This document shows positions 1-6,833 of a stretch of 60,855 nt of DNA, in pieces. This DNA comes from Shimia isoporae (lineage in GTDB: Bacteria; Pseudomonadota; Alphaproteobacteria; Rhodobacterales; Rhodobacteraceae). The first letter of the stretch is position 1. Each line of letters starts with the position of its first letter. Made by a program: the position numbers and the translations under genes. The DNA lies in the NCBI RefSeq assembly GCF_004346865.1, contig NZ_SMGR01000007.1:1-60855 (forward strand), in the 5' to 3' direction. The notes beneath the pieces were generated by a model. It did not search any database. It was not told the DNA's origin and saw nothing but the letters and a program-made list of their open reading frames with translations.

Positions 1-69
1 CGCAAGCAAAACCTCCGTTAGGCGTTCGGGGCTCCCAAGCCTCAAAGCCAAGACGACAAACAAAAGAAA

Positions 70-95
70 GGGGCTGCAATTCGCAGCCCCTTTTT
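70..95 (+). terminator. Rho-independent terminator of an upstream gene outside the window
   Basis: An 8-bp stem (GGGGCTGC with GCAGCCCC) around a 5-nt loop is followed by five T. It probably ends a transcript entering from the left edge. The rest of bases 1-187 shows no gene; it is the spacer before the acyltransferase gene. Confidence 0.85.
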
Positions 96-187
96 GCGTT
101 TCACTTTTGGAAGCGGTTGCGTCAATCCGGTTTGGGTTATTACGGTGTTGTTGGCCCAAATGACGGGCAGGTTGCCGGAGAGATGAA

Positions 188-1408
188 ATGACAGCACCAA
201 ATCGACGGATGGCGGTTTTGCTTTCCGGGCTGGTACTGGGTGCCTATTTTCTATTTCTGGCGTCGGGAACGGGTCAGGTTCTATACGAATGGTCCAAAGA
301 ATTTGCGCCTTATTCGATCCGCCGCTTTCTGGGAATGAGCAAGCGCTACATGCTCCAGTACGGGCACATTTTCTTTCTTTTCTCTTTGCTGGTTCTGTCG
401 CGATACATTTTTGTTCAGGAGCGGCGGACCGTTTTGTCCGGCAAACCGATGGATTTCTGTATCAGGTACAGCACCGCGGTGTTTCTGTTCCATTTTCCGG
501 TGATGTTTTTTTTCGCGGCGGTCACGCCTTACGACAAGACCGTACCCTGGCAACAGTTTGTGCTTCTTGGTAGCACGCTTTTTACAAGTGTTGGTCTGGG
601 GATGTTGTGCTTTGCAATCAAACCGCGCTTCGATCAATGGCAAAAACGGCTGGTGAACTTGTCGGAGGCCCACTTCCCGCGTCCTGATATCATCCGGACC
701 CCGGAAGCGTTGAAGATCACGCGTTCGCACAGTGAAATACTCAACCAGGTCAAGGTGATTGCCATGATCTGTGTGGTGCTTGGGCACTTTAGTTTCCACA
801 GATTGTCGTCTTTCCAGATACCTGGATTTGATGGCGCGGCTCCCCGGTTTGCAGTGCCGACATTCTTCATGATTTCCGGATATTTTCTGATGATGTCGAT
901 CGACCGAAGTCGACTGGGAGCTGCAGCGATCACAATCCGCAGGGGATTTGGTCTCTACTACATCATTGTTCCAATGTTGCTGCTGACCGTGGTTCTCGAC
1001 TTTTTCGGTTTCAGGGCAAATGCCGAACTCTACGACTATTCGGATTATTACATCACAGAAGACCTTCGTCGCCCCTATACCCGCTTCGAAATCATCGCGG
1101 CGTCAATTAGCAGCTTGCTGTATCTCAACGAGAGTTGGTGGTTTACCTTGCTGGAAATACATAGAGGCCACGGTGGCATGCGCGCGTTTTCAAATGATCC
1201 ATTCTGGTTCATGTGCTATCTGATTGCGTTCTCGACGCTTTTGCTTATCTGGCGGCTTGTTCGCGGATGGTGGAAGTTTGGGCTGCTCGCGACTTGGCTG
1301 TTTGTTTTTGGCATACCCATACTCTTGCTTGCTCCCTTGTTTCTGGCGGGATCGCTTGCTTACCTTATCCACCAGCGTTGGAGATTGCCTGACGATGTCT
1401 CTACTTAA
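188..1408 (+). CDS. Acyltransferase-3-like multi-pass membrane protein with permuted domain order
   Basis: This 406-residue integral membrane protein has the hallmarks of the acyltransferase-3 (OafA/NodX-like) family, which O-acylates sugars, but in an unusual order. The element normally found near the end of the domain (a helix ending in FLFHFP, residues 99-104) lies in the first quarter. The element normally found at the start (K189-x10-H200, where the family has R-x10-H, followed by FFMISGYFL at 226-234) lies in the middle. The C-terminus (FLAGSLAYLIHQ, about 388-399) matches the region that normally precedes the last helices. About ten hydrophobic segments are visible. The ATG start is preceded by GGAG (177-180). 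The stop lies 14 bp inside the next gene, suggesting co-translation with the hydrolase. Substrate unknown. An alternative reading is a fusion of two incomplete acyltransferases. Confidence 0.7.
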   Translation: MTAPNRRMAVLLSGLVLGAYFLFLASGTGQVLYEWSKEFAPYSIRRFLGMSKRYMLQYGHIFFLFSLLVLSRYIFVQERRTVLSGKPMDFCIRYSTAVFLFHFPVMFFFAAVTPYDKTVPWQQFVLLGSTLFTSVGLGMLCFAIKPRFDQWQKRLVNLSEAHFPRPDIIRTPEALKITRSHSEILNQVKVIAMICVVLGHFSFHRLSSFQIPGFDGAAPRFAVPTFFMISGYFLMMSIDRSRLGAAAITIRRGFGLYYIIVPMLLLTVVLDFFGFRANAELYDYSDYYITEDLRRPYTRFEIIAASISSLLYLNESWWFTLLEIHRGHGGMRAFSNDPFWFMCYLIAFSTLLLIWRLVRGWWKFGLLATWLFVFGIPILLLAPLFLAGSLAYLIHQRWRLPDDVST

Positions 1409-2156
1409 ATCAATCGGCTTGACCGGAGGAAGGGCGCAAGCGCTCATTCGGGCCGCTGCCGCCCTTGTCTTGGGCGCCCACTTAGCAATAGGCAACGCCA
1501 AGGCCGATGATGTGGTTTTCGGATATTACGACGAGTTCACCCTGTATTTTGAGGATGAAGGCGGTTTGAAAGACGAGATCCTATTGGTTTTTCATGGATT
1601 TGGATCCGCGATGCCAAACGGGGCTTACCGCAGTCTGCACAACAAGTATGCGGAGCGATATTCGATCATCGGCTTCAATTATGACTATTTCGATCTTACG
1701 GCGAATGACACCATTATGGATGCCGTTTGGGATCAAATCCTTAAAGACAAAAGCGTCACTTTCGCCGGAACCTCTCTTGGAGGATTTTGGGCAAATTATT
1801 ATGCCGAGAAATTTGGGGTTCCAAAGGTCTTTGCTGTTAACCCGGTAATCGATCCGGTCCAACAGTTGCGGCAGTTTGTGGGAACGATCACGGTTGAAAA
1901 GCGAAACAAGACTGTCTTGGTGACAGAGACGGATATAGACAACTACATCGGAAGGAAGGCACGTCCATCACCAGATATCGAGCGCCTTATCATCCTGACG
2001 AGGGACGACAAGATATTGGATTATCGGCTTGCCGAGGACTGGTATGATGTCTCGGGCACGGAACTGGTGATCCTTGATGACGGCGGGCACACCTTGAACT
2101 TGCGAGAAGAACGCTACGAACCAATCATCAAGCCGTTTTTGCTGGGGGAAGATTAG
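1395..2156 (+). CDS. Exported alpha/beta hydrolase (YqiA/esterase-like)
   Basis: A 253-residue protein with an N-terminal hydrophobic signal (about 1-37, possible cleavage after GNAKA) and an alpha/beta hydrolase core. Visible parts are HGFGS near 67-71 (oxyanion region), the nucleophile elbow GTSLGG with Ser127, an acidic residue in LTRDD (204-205) and His232 in GGHTL, giving a plausible Ser-Asp-His triad. The pattern resembles small YqiA/UPF0227 esterases. The start is the ATG that overlaps the acyltransferase gene by 14 bp; an open frame continues upstream but has no better start. Overlap with an acyltransferase suggests opposing add/remove chemistry on an envelope ester, which is inference. 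Confidence 0.7.
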   Translation: MSLLKSIGLTGGRAQALIRAAAALVLGAHLAIGNAKADDVVFGYYDEFTLYFEDEGGLKDEILLVFHGFGSAMPNGAYRSLHNKYAERYSIIGFNYDYFDLTANDTIMDAVWDQILKDKSVTFAGTSLGGFWANYYAEKFGVPKVFAVNPVIDPVQQLRQFVGTITVEKRNKTVLVTETDIDNYIGRKARPSPDIERLIILTRDDKILDYRLAEDWYDVSGTELVILDDGGHTLNLREERYEPIIKPFLLGED

Positions 2157-2202
2157 GCGGGGCTTCGATTTTCGGTGGAGGCAAACAATTCCCGCTTTGC
2201 AC

Positions 2203-2229
2203 TTGCCAGACGACCAAACCCCGTATAAT
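2203..2229 (+). promoter_or_regulatory. Candidate promoter of the rpsJ block
   Basis: TATAAT at 2224-2229 is a perfect -10. TTGCCA at 2203-2208 would be the -35 with a short 15-nt spacer; TTGCAC at 2197-2202 gives 21 nt. It is the only promoter-like sequence seen in the 193-bp gap before rpsJ. Spacing is non-ideal, so the -35 assignment is uncertain. Confidence 0.5.
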
Positions 2230-2255
2230 ACGCGCGGGTTCTCATTGAGAACGTG

Positions 2256-2277
2256 AAGGCGGGGTGATTCCCGCCTT
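2256..2277 (+). promoter_or_regulatory. Hairpin in the rpsJ leader
   Basis: AAGGCGGG pairs with CCCGCCTT around a 6-nt loop and is followed by TT, about 20 nt downstream of the expected transcription start. It could be a weak attenuator or an autoregulatory site of the S10 block (in E. coli L4 acts on the S10 leader). Function here is inference. Confidence 0.45.
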
Positions 2278-2349
2278 TTGGGTTCGATGAGGGTTTGCGG
2301 TGGTCGCAGGTCCTCCTCTCAACTCCCACGCCTACAAAAGGCTGACGAA

Positions 2350-2658
2350 ATGCAAAGTCAAAACATTCGCATTCGGCTGAAGGCTTTTGATTACCGCGTG
2401 CTGGATGCCAGCACACAGGAAATCGTAGCAACCGCAAAGCGCACAGGCGCGACGGTTCGCGGCCCGATCCCGCTTCCGAACAAAATCGAGAAGTTCACCG
2501 TTCTGCGTGGTCCCCACGTTGACAAGAAATCCCGCGATCAGTTCGAGATCCGTACGCACAAGCGTCTGCTCGACATCGTTGATCCGACCCCGCAGACCGT
2601 GGACGCGCTGATGAAGCTCGACCTGGCGGCCGGCGTGGACGTCCAGATCTCGGTATAA
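2350..2658 (+). CDS. rpsJ: 30S ribosomal protein S10
   Basis: S10, 102 residues, beginning [19 protein letters not shown], which is typical for the family at full length. It sits in the head of the small subunit and (as NusE) takes part in antitermination. The start is the ATG that gives the canonical N-terminus; the frame is open 24 codons further up without a better start. It opens the S10 block here. The gene normally found upstream in proteobacteria (tuf or fusA) is absent and replaced by the acyltransferase/hydrolase pair. Confidence 0.97.
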   Translation: MQSQNIRIRLKAFDYRVLDASTQEIVATAKRTGATVRGPIPLPNKIEKFTVLRGPHVDKKSRDQFEIRTHKRLLDIVDPTPQTVDALMKLDLAAGVDVQISV

Positions 2659-2670
2659 GGAGAGTATTAG

Positions 2671-3396
2671 ATGCGCTCCGGTATCATCGCGAAAAAAGTG
2701 GGCATGACCCGCTTGTTCATGGAAGACGGTAAGCAGATTCCTGTGACCGTTCTCCAACTCGACGGCCTTCAGGTTGTTGCACAGCGCACCATGGAGAAGG
2801 ACGGCTACACCGCTGTTCAGCTCGGCGCTGGCTCCGCCAAGGCCAAACGCACCTCCAAAGCCATGCGTGGCCACTTCGCAGCAGCGAAAGTGGAACCCAA
2901 GCGCAAGCTGGCCGAGTTCCGTGTCTCCGAAGATGGTCTGATTGAAGTGGGCGCGGAAATCTCCGCAGAACACTTCCTTGAAGGTCAGAAAGTAGACGTT
3001 GCGGGCACCTCGATCGGTAAAGGTTTTGCCGGTGCCATGAAACGCCACAACTTCGGCGGTCTGCGCGCGACACACGGTGTCTCGATCAGCCACCGTTCGC
3101 ACGGCTCGACTGGTCAGTGTCAGGATCCCGGTAAGGTTTTCAAAGGCAAGAAAATGGCCGGCCACATGGGTGCAGTCCGCGTGACCACGCAGAACCTGGA
3201 AGTCGTCAAAACCGACGCCGACCGTGGTCTGCTGTTCATCAAAGGCGCCGTACCTGGTCCGAAATCCGGTTGGGTTTCCGTCAAAGACGCCGTGAAGAAA
3301 AAAGCGCCTGAAGGCCTGCCATTCCCGGCAGCCGTGAAGGCAGCAGCAACCGAAGCAGCGGCCGAAGAAGCGCCTGCGGAAGGTGGTGAAGCATGA
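2671..3396 (+). CDS. rplC: 50S ribosomal protein L3
   Basis: L3, 241 residues, binding 23S rRNA near the peptidyl transferase centre. The N-terminus [16 protein letters not shown] and the central glycine-rich loop ([19 protein letters not shown] region) are diagnostic. The C-terminus carries an Ala/Glu-rich tail ([17 protein letters not shown]), an extension often seen in alphaproteobacteria. The start has AAGGAGAG 8-15 nt upstream. It lies 12 bp after rpsJ, and its stop overlaps the rplD start by 4 bp. Confidence 0.97.
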   Translation: MRSGIIAKKVGMTRLFMEDGKQIPVTVLQLDGLQVVAQRTMEKDGYTAVQLGAGSAKAKRTSKAMRGHFAAAKVEPKRKLAEFRVSEDGLIEVGAEISAEHFLEGQKVDVAGTSIGKGFAGAMKRHNFGGLRATHGVSISHRSHGSTGQCQDPGKVFKGKKMAGHMGAVRVTTQNLEVVKTDADRGLLFIKGAVPGPKSGWVSVKDAVKKKAPEGLPFPAAVKAAATEAAAEEAPAEGGEA

Positions 3397-4010
3397 AACT
3401 TGACGTGATCAAACTCGACGGCTCCAAGGCTGGTTCTGTAGAACTGTCCGAAGACCTGTTCGGTCTGGAACCGCGTGCGGACATCCTGCACCGCGTGGTC
3501 CGTTGGCAGCGCAATAACGCGCAAGCTGGCACTCACAAGGTGAAGACCCGCTCCGAAACTTCTTACTCCACCAAAAAGATCTATCGCCAAAAAGGCACCG
3601 GCGGCGCACGTCACGGTGACCGTAACGCGCCGATCTTCCGCGGTGGTGGCATCTACAAGGGTCCGGTTGTGCGTTCGCACGGTCACGACCTGCCGAAGAA
3701 GTTCCGCAAGCTGGGCCTGAAGCACGCCCTGTCCGCGAAAGCGAAAGCAGGCGAGCTGGTTGTGATCGAAGACGCAGCATCCGAGGGCAAGACTGCCGCT
3801 CTGGCCAAGCAGGTTGCAAACCTGGGCTGGAAACGCGCTCTGGTCATCGACGGTGCGTCCGTGAACGAAGGCTTCCTGAAAGCATCGCGCAACATCGAAG
3901 GTCTGGACATCCTGCCGACGATGGGTGCGAACGTTTATGACATCCTCAAGCGTGACACCCTGGTGATCACCAAAGCGGGGATCGAAGCACTGGAGGCTCG
4001 TCTGAAATGA
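3393..4010 (+). CDS. rplD: 50S ribosomal protein L4
   Basis: L4, 205 residues, lining the nascent peptide exit tunnel. The [16 protein letters not shown] motif in the tunnel loop is recognisable around residue 65. It starts within an ATGA overlap with rplC and ends in an ATGA overlap with rplW, so the three are translationally coupled. In E. coli L4 represses its own operon at the S10 leader; whether this holds here is unknown. Confidence 0.97.
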   Translation: MKLDVIKLDGSKAGSVELSEDLFGLEPRADILHRVVRWQRNNAQAGTHKVKTRSETSYSTKKIYRQKGTGGARHGDRNAPIFRGGGIYKGPVVRSHGHDLPKKFRKLGLKHALSAKAKAGELVVIEDAASEGKTAALAKQVANLGWKRALVIDGASVNEGFLKASRNIEGLDILPTMGANVYDILKRDTLVITKAGIEALEARLK

Positions 4011-4303
4011 GCGCGAAGGCAGAACACTACGATGTGATCCGCAAGCCGGTCATCACCGAGAAATCCACAATGGCGTCCGAAAACGGCGCTGTGGTTTTCG
4101 AAGTATCGATCGACAGCAACAAACCACAGATCAAAGAAGCTGTTGAAGCGCTCTTTGGTGTGAAGGTCAAAGCGGTCAACACCACAATCACCAAGGGTAA
4201 AGTCAAACGTTTCCGCGGCCAGCTCGGCAAGCGTAAAGACGTCAAAAAGGCTTACGTCACCCTGGAAGAAGGCAACACGATCGACGTGACCACCGGTCTG
4301 TAA
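4007..4303 (+). CDS. rplW: 50S ribosomal protein L23
   Basis: L23, 98 residues, at the tunnel exit, the docking site for trigger factor and SRP. The sequence begins near [13 protein letters not shown] and ends [13 protein letters not shown]. It overlaps rplD by 4 bp. It is the last gene of this block: a strong terminator follows, and rplB, normally the next gene, is 2.5 kb away. The last 13 codons, stop and flanking DNA are duplicated downstream of the next gene (copy at 5206-5262). Confidence 0.97.
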   Translation: MSAKAEHYDVIRKPVITEKSTMASENGAVVFEVSIDSNKPQIKEAVEALFGVKVKAVNTTITKGKVKRFRGQLGKRKDVKKAYVTLEEGNTIDVTTGL

Positions 4304-4318
4304 GATCTAGTTGTTTGA
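4263..4318 (+). repeat. Direct repeat copy A: rplW 3' end
   Basis: Bases 4263-4309 (end of rplW through its stop and GATCTA) are identical over 47 bp to 5206-5252. After a 1-nt insertion in copy B, GTTGTTTGA (4310-4318) matches 5254-5262. A terminator with a similar loop (GAGAT) follows each copy. Confidence 0.95.
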
Positions 4319-4329
4319 GAGAATGAAAG

Positions 4330-4361
4330 CCCCCCGGCCTGAGATGGCCGGGGGGTTTTTT
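4330..4361 (+). terminator. Rho-independent terminator after rplW
   Basis: A 10-bp GC-only stem (CCCCCCGGCC with GGCCGGGGGG), 6-nt loop TGAGAT, then six T. It closes the rpsJ-rplW block. Confidence 0.93.
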
Positions 4362-4524
4362 CGTCTTGGGCGGGCAATTGAGAGTACACGAGTCCTGTCT
4401 CGTCTGCCGGAGTGCTTTCGCCGAAGTTTCAAATACTCAAGGTCTGATTCAGGAAGGACCGGAACGGACGCCCTTGTCTGATTTCAGTTGCCGTGCCAAT
4501 GAGAGGCTGTTGGCGCGATATGTG

Positions 4525-5232
4525 ATGGAGAACAAATTGTCGAAGACCGGAGCAACAGTCCGCATGTTTGAGGATGAGGACTCTCGTGGCTCAGCCGCGC
4601 GTACCTATCCTGTATTTGGGTGCCCTCGAGGCGGCACAACGGCCGTTGCACGGTGTGTCGGCGCTCTTGGTATCTTCATGGGGGACGACATGGGGGTCAA
4701 TTTCGAAGACCCTTTGTTTGGCGCCGGCAATCCCAAAAAACGCGATACCGTAAAAGCGCGAAACAAGGCGCATTCGGTTTGGGGGTGGAAGTTCCCAAAC
4801 GCGGTGAACTATCTGGATGCAATTGCGCCAGCGCTGCGCAATCCGAGGTACATCTGTGTGACGCGAGACGTTACGGCCAACGGCCTTGGGATCTCTGCGA
4901 GAGACAAGAATTTTGACGATGTGATGGCTGTCGAACGTTCTCTGCAAAACACGCAGCGCAACTTCACTTTCCTTTTGCGGCAACAGAGGCCGTCTTTGCT
5001 TGTTAGCTATGAGAAATTGATAATGAAGCCTGAAGAGGTTTTGGCAGATCTCTCAGACTTTCTGGGGGTTTCCCCAAGCCAAGAACAACTTGATTTCGCC
5101 TTAGATGGGATCACGCCGGGGCGCTATAGGCCAGCCCACGAGAAGGGCAATTCTCCAAAACCCGCAGGTGCGGGTGCCGCTGCACGAAAAGATCGCTCGT
5201 GGCCTTGGAAGAAGGCAACACGATCGACGTGA
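4525..5232 (+). CDS. Sulfotransferase family protein, flanked by rplW-end repeats
   Basis: A 235-residue P-loop sulfotransferase-like protein. FGCPRGGTTAVA (31-42) matches the 5'-phosphosulfate loop of PAPS-dependent sulfotransferases, and YICVTRD (about 108-114) resembles the strand leading to the 3'-phosphate site. The frame is open from a TTG at 4366, but that start lies just after the terminator stem. ATG 4525 is chosen; ATG 4564 is also possible, and no start has a strong ribosome site. The last 9 codons are read from copy B of the rplW-end repeat in another frame, so the native C-terminus may have been replaced. Likely acquired; substrate unknown. Family call is good, functional state uncertain. 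Confidence 0.72.
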   Translation: MENKLSKTGATVRMFEDEDSRGSAARTYPVFGCPRGGTTAVARCVGALGIFMGDDMGVNFEDPLFGAGNPKKRDTVKARNKAHSVWGWKFPNAVNYLDAIAPALRNPRYICVTRDVTANGLGISARDKNFDDVMAVERSLQNTQRNFTFLLRQQRPSLLVSYEKLIMKPEEVLADLSDFLGVSPSQEQLDFALDGITPGRYRPAHEKGNSPKPAGAGAAARKDRSWPWKKATRST

Positions 5233-5262
5233 CCACCGGTCTGTAAGATCTAAGTTGTTTGA
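5206..5262 (+). repeat. Direct repeat copy B: duplicated rplW 3' end
   Basis: It is identical over 47 bp to the end of rplW, then carries one extra A and a further 9 matching bases. It is out of the rplW frame relative to the preceding DNA, so it encodes no L23. It contains the sulfotransferase stop codon. See copy A at 4263-4318. Confidence 0.95.
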
Positions 5263-5270
5263 AAATAGGG

Positions 5271-5301
5271 AGCCCCCTGTCAGAGATGGCAGGGGGCTTT
5301 T
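5271..5301 (+). terminator. Rho-independent terminator after the sulfotransferase
   Basis: AGCCCCCTG pairs with CAGGGGGCT, extended by a GU and a CG pair, with loop AGAGAT, then TTTTG. The loop and position suggest it is a diverged second copy of the rplW terminator at 4330-4361. Confidence 0.88.
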
Positions 5302-5347
5302 GTTTGTGTTGCCTCATTGGCTTGTGGCGGATATGCTTGCGCTGCCT

Positions 5348-5391
5348 GTTGGGACGACCCAACTCTAAAAAGGCTCAGCCGGGACGGCCCG
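5348..5391 (+). promoter_or_regulatory. Guanidine-II (mini-ykkC) riboswitch candidate
   Basis: Two adjacent hairpins each present an ACGR tetraloop. P1 is GTTGGG-ACGA-CCCAAC (5348-5363) and P2 is CGGG-ACGG-CCCG (5380-5391), joined by a 16-nt linker. P2 ends 13 nt before the ribosome site GAGG (5405-5408) of the SMR gene. Tandem hairpins with ACGR loops just before a ribosome site are the defining signature of the guanidine-II class, which forms a kissing dimer on guanidinium and frees the ribosome site. The downstream gene is of the matching transporter type. Covariance-model scoring was not possible here. Confidence 0.85.
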
Positions 5392-5413
5392 TTTTGTTTG
5401 AAACGAGGTGATC

Positions 5414-5731
5414 ATGGCTTGGATTTATCTTCTCATCGCAGGACTTCTGGAAACCGCTTGGGCGGCGTCGTTGAAATCTGTGGCGCAACGGTTTGACGTT
5501 GGTGTTGCGGCTTTCACCGTTGTGGCCATGGGGGCGTCGCTTTTTGCGCTCTATCTCGCAATGGCGCGGCTGCCGCTTGGGGTGGCTTATCCGGTCTGGA
5601 CCGGCATCGGTTCGCTTGGCGCGGTTGTTGTCAGCGTGCGCTGGTTCGGGCAGGCGCTGTCGTGGCAGGGTGTTTTGGGTGTGGTTTTGCTGTTGGCGGG
5701 GATGGTCTTACTGGGCGCTGAAGGACACTGA
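5414..5731 (+). CDS. gdx: SMR-family guanidinium exporter (Gdx/SugE type)
   Basis: A 105-residue small multidrug resistance protein with four hydrophobic helices. The membrane glutamate lies in AGLLETAWA (Glu13) and the signature YPVWTGIGSLGA is about 60-71; both match the SugE/Gdx subgroup rather than EmrE. Gdx proteins are dual-topology homodimers that exchange guanidinium for protons at the inner membrane. The ATG is chosen over a GTG two codons earlier because GAGG sits 5 nt upstream. It is preceded by a guanidine-II-type riboswitch and followed after 16 bp by a cysteine hydrolase gene, so the two form an operon. The riboswitch strongly supports guanidinium over quaternary ammonium as substrate. 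Confidence 0.88.
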   Translation: MAWIYLLIAGLLETAWAASLKSVAQRFDVGVAAFTVVAMGASLFALYLAMARLPLGVAYPVWTGIGSLGAVVVSVRWFGQALSWQGVLGVVLLLAGMVLLGAEGH

Positions 5732-5747
5732 GGAAAGGGATTGGATA

Positions 5748-6368
5748 ATGGCAAATGCAGCAAAACAGGCGCGGGCGCTGATTGAGGGGCGGGCGGCGCT
5801 GATCGTGATCGACATTCAGAAGAGCACGTTCATCGACCAGAGCGAGGTGCGCTCGATTGATAACATGCCGAACTACAAGGACTACATGCTGGCCGCGCGT
5901 GAGGCGGTGGATGTGGCGCATGAGGTGGGCATTCCGGTGATCTTCATTCAAGAGGTGCACCGCCCCGATTTGATAGACTTTGGACGCGAGCTGGACGGGG
6001 ACGAGGATGTGCATTGCCTTGAGGGTGATCCGCGTACCGAAGTGGCCAAAGAGGAGATGGGATTTCGGGAGGGTGACTACGTTGTGCCGAAACGGCGGTA
6101 CTCGGCGTTCTTTGGAACCGATTTTGAGATCCTGCTGCGCGGGCTGAAGGTGGATACGTTGCTGTTGTGCGGCGGGCTGACGGATGTTTGCGTGCACTAC
6201 ACCTTCGTGGACGGGCATCAGTCCGATTATTTCTGTAGGGTGATTGAGGATTGCGTGGCTGGCTCATCGCTTGAGGCCCATGAGGCGGCGTTGAAGGCGA
6301 TGGAGTATCTGCAGACCGGCGCGCGGCGCGGGTTGGGTGAACTGCTGGCTGCGATGCGGGAAGGATGA
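5748..6368 (+). CDS. Isochorismatase-fold cysteine hydrolase (guanidine-linked)
   Basis: A 206-residue member of the isochorismatase-like hydrolase superfamily. The catalytic Asp (Asp22 in VIDIQ), Lys (in VPKRRYSAF) and Cys (in GLTDVCVHYT) are all present, so it should be active on an amide, ureide or similar bond. The start has GAGGAAAGGG just upstream. It follows the guanidinium exporter by 16 bp under the same riboswitch. Known relatives act on nicotinamide, biuret, N-carbamoylsarcosine and guanylurea. A guanidine-releasing or guanidine-derived substrate is therefore plausible, but the exact substrate cannot be read from sequence alone. Confidence 0.78.
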   Translation: MANAAKQARALIEGRAALIVIDIQKSTFIDQSEVRSIDNMPNYKDYMLAAREAVDVAHEVGIPVIFIQEVHRPDLIDFGRELDGDEDVHCLEGDPRTEVAKEEMGFREGDYVVPKRRYSAFFGTDFEILLRGLKVDTLLLCGGLTDVCVHYTFVDGHQSDYFCRVIEDCVAGSSLEAHEAALKAMEYLQTGARRGLGELLAAMREG

Positions 6369-6647
6369 GAGTGACTGCCCACTGACTTCAGTGACTTTGG
6401 ATTTTGCGGAATTGCGCGAAACAGCGGGCCTTGGGCCGCCGCGCATCGTCGTGCTGAAAGCATGCCTCTGGCATGACGCGCCCCTACGCGGCGGTGATTT
6501 GGTGAAGCTAGCGCTCCCTCGATAGGGCTTACTGACGTGGCTGGGATAAACTGGCAGGTACATGCGTTTGAATCGCCACCGCGCGCGTCGTCGATGCGCG
6601 GCTTGGGTGCGAATGTTGGCGCAGGCCAAGAAAAACAAGGGGTGCAC
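6369..6647 (+). other. Non-coding spacer upstream of the rplB promoter
   Basis: No convincing gene. It contains two small hairpins: CACTGA-CT-TCAGTG (6380-6393) and CATGCC-TCT-GGCATG (6461-6475). Neither has a T tract, so neither is a clear terminator for the cysteine hydrolase gene. The remainder to 6833 is the rplB promoter and leader, listed separately. Confidence 0.6.
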
Positions 6648-6676
6648 TTGCCACCACCCCGCAACCCCGCTATATC
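6648..6676 (+). promoter_or_regulatory. Promoter of the rplB block
   Basis: TTGCCA (6648-6653), a 17-nt spacer, and TATATC (6671-6676) form a good sigma70-like promoter. The predicted start is near 6682-6684, giving a leader of about 150 nt before rplB. It restores expression of the block separated from rpsJ-rplW. Confidence 0.7.
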
Positions 6677-6686
6677 GCGCAAGTCG

Positions 6687-6803
6687 TGTGGCCTCAGATT
6701 CGTTCTGGGGCTGCTCACGTTTTGAACCGGGCACCTACGGGGGCCTAAAAACTTGGCCACCTTCGGGGGGCTTTAACATCGCCGGATCTGATCAATTTCC
6801 ACA
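6687..6803 (+). promoter_or_regulatory. Structured rplB leader with twin UNCG hairpins
   Basis: A 9-bp helix pairs 6694-6702 with 6783-6791 (one GU), and TGTGG (6687-6691) pairs outside it with CCACA (6799-6803). Inside are two similar hairpins: GGCACC-TACG-GGGGCC (6730-6745) and GCCACC-TTCG-GGGGGC (6756-6771). Both carry the same A.G mismatch two pairs below a UNCG loop. GTTC (6702-6705) can also pair with GAAC (6724-6727) as an alternative. The element lies just upstream of rplB. An r-protein binding site or regulatory RNA is inferred; I do not recognise a named family. Confidence 0.65.
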
Positions 6804-6833
6804 GGTCTGGCTGCTATACGGAAGACAGAAAGC

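Noticed and set aside
4366..4524. TTG-started N-terminal extension of the sulfotransferase
   Set aside because: It starts 5 nt after the rplW terminator T run, lacks a ribosome site and adds no recognisable domain.
6684..6833. 6S RNA or SRP RNA identity for the rplB leader
   Set aside because: The rod-like helix prompted the idea, but the twin short hairpins, the position just before rplB and the lack of known conserved loops do not fit either RNA.
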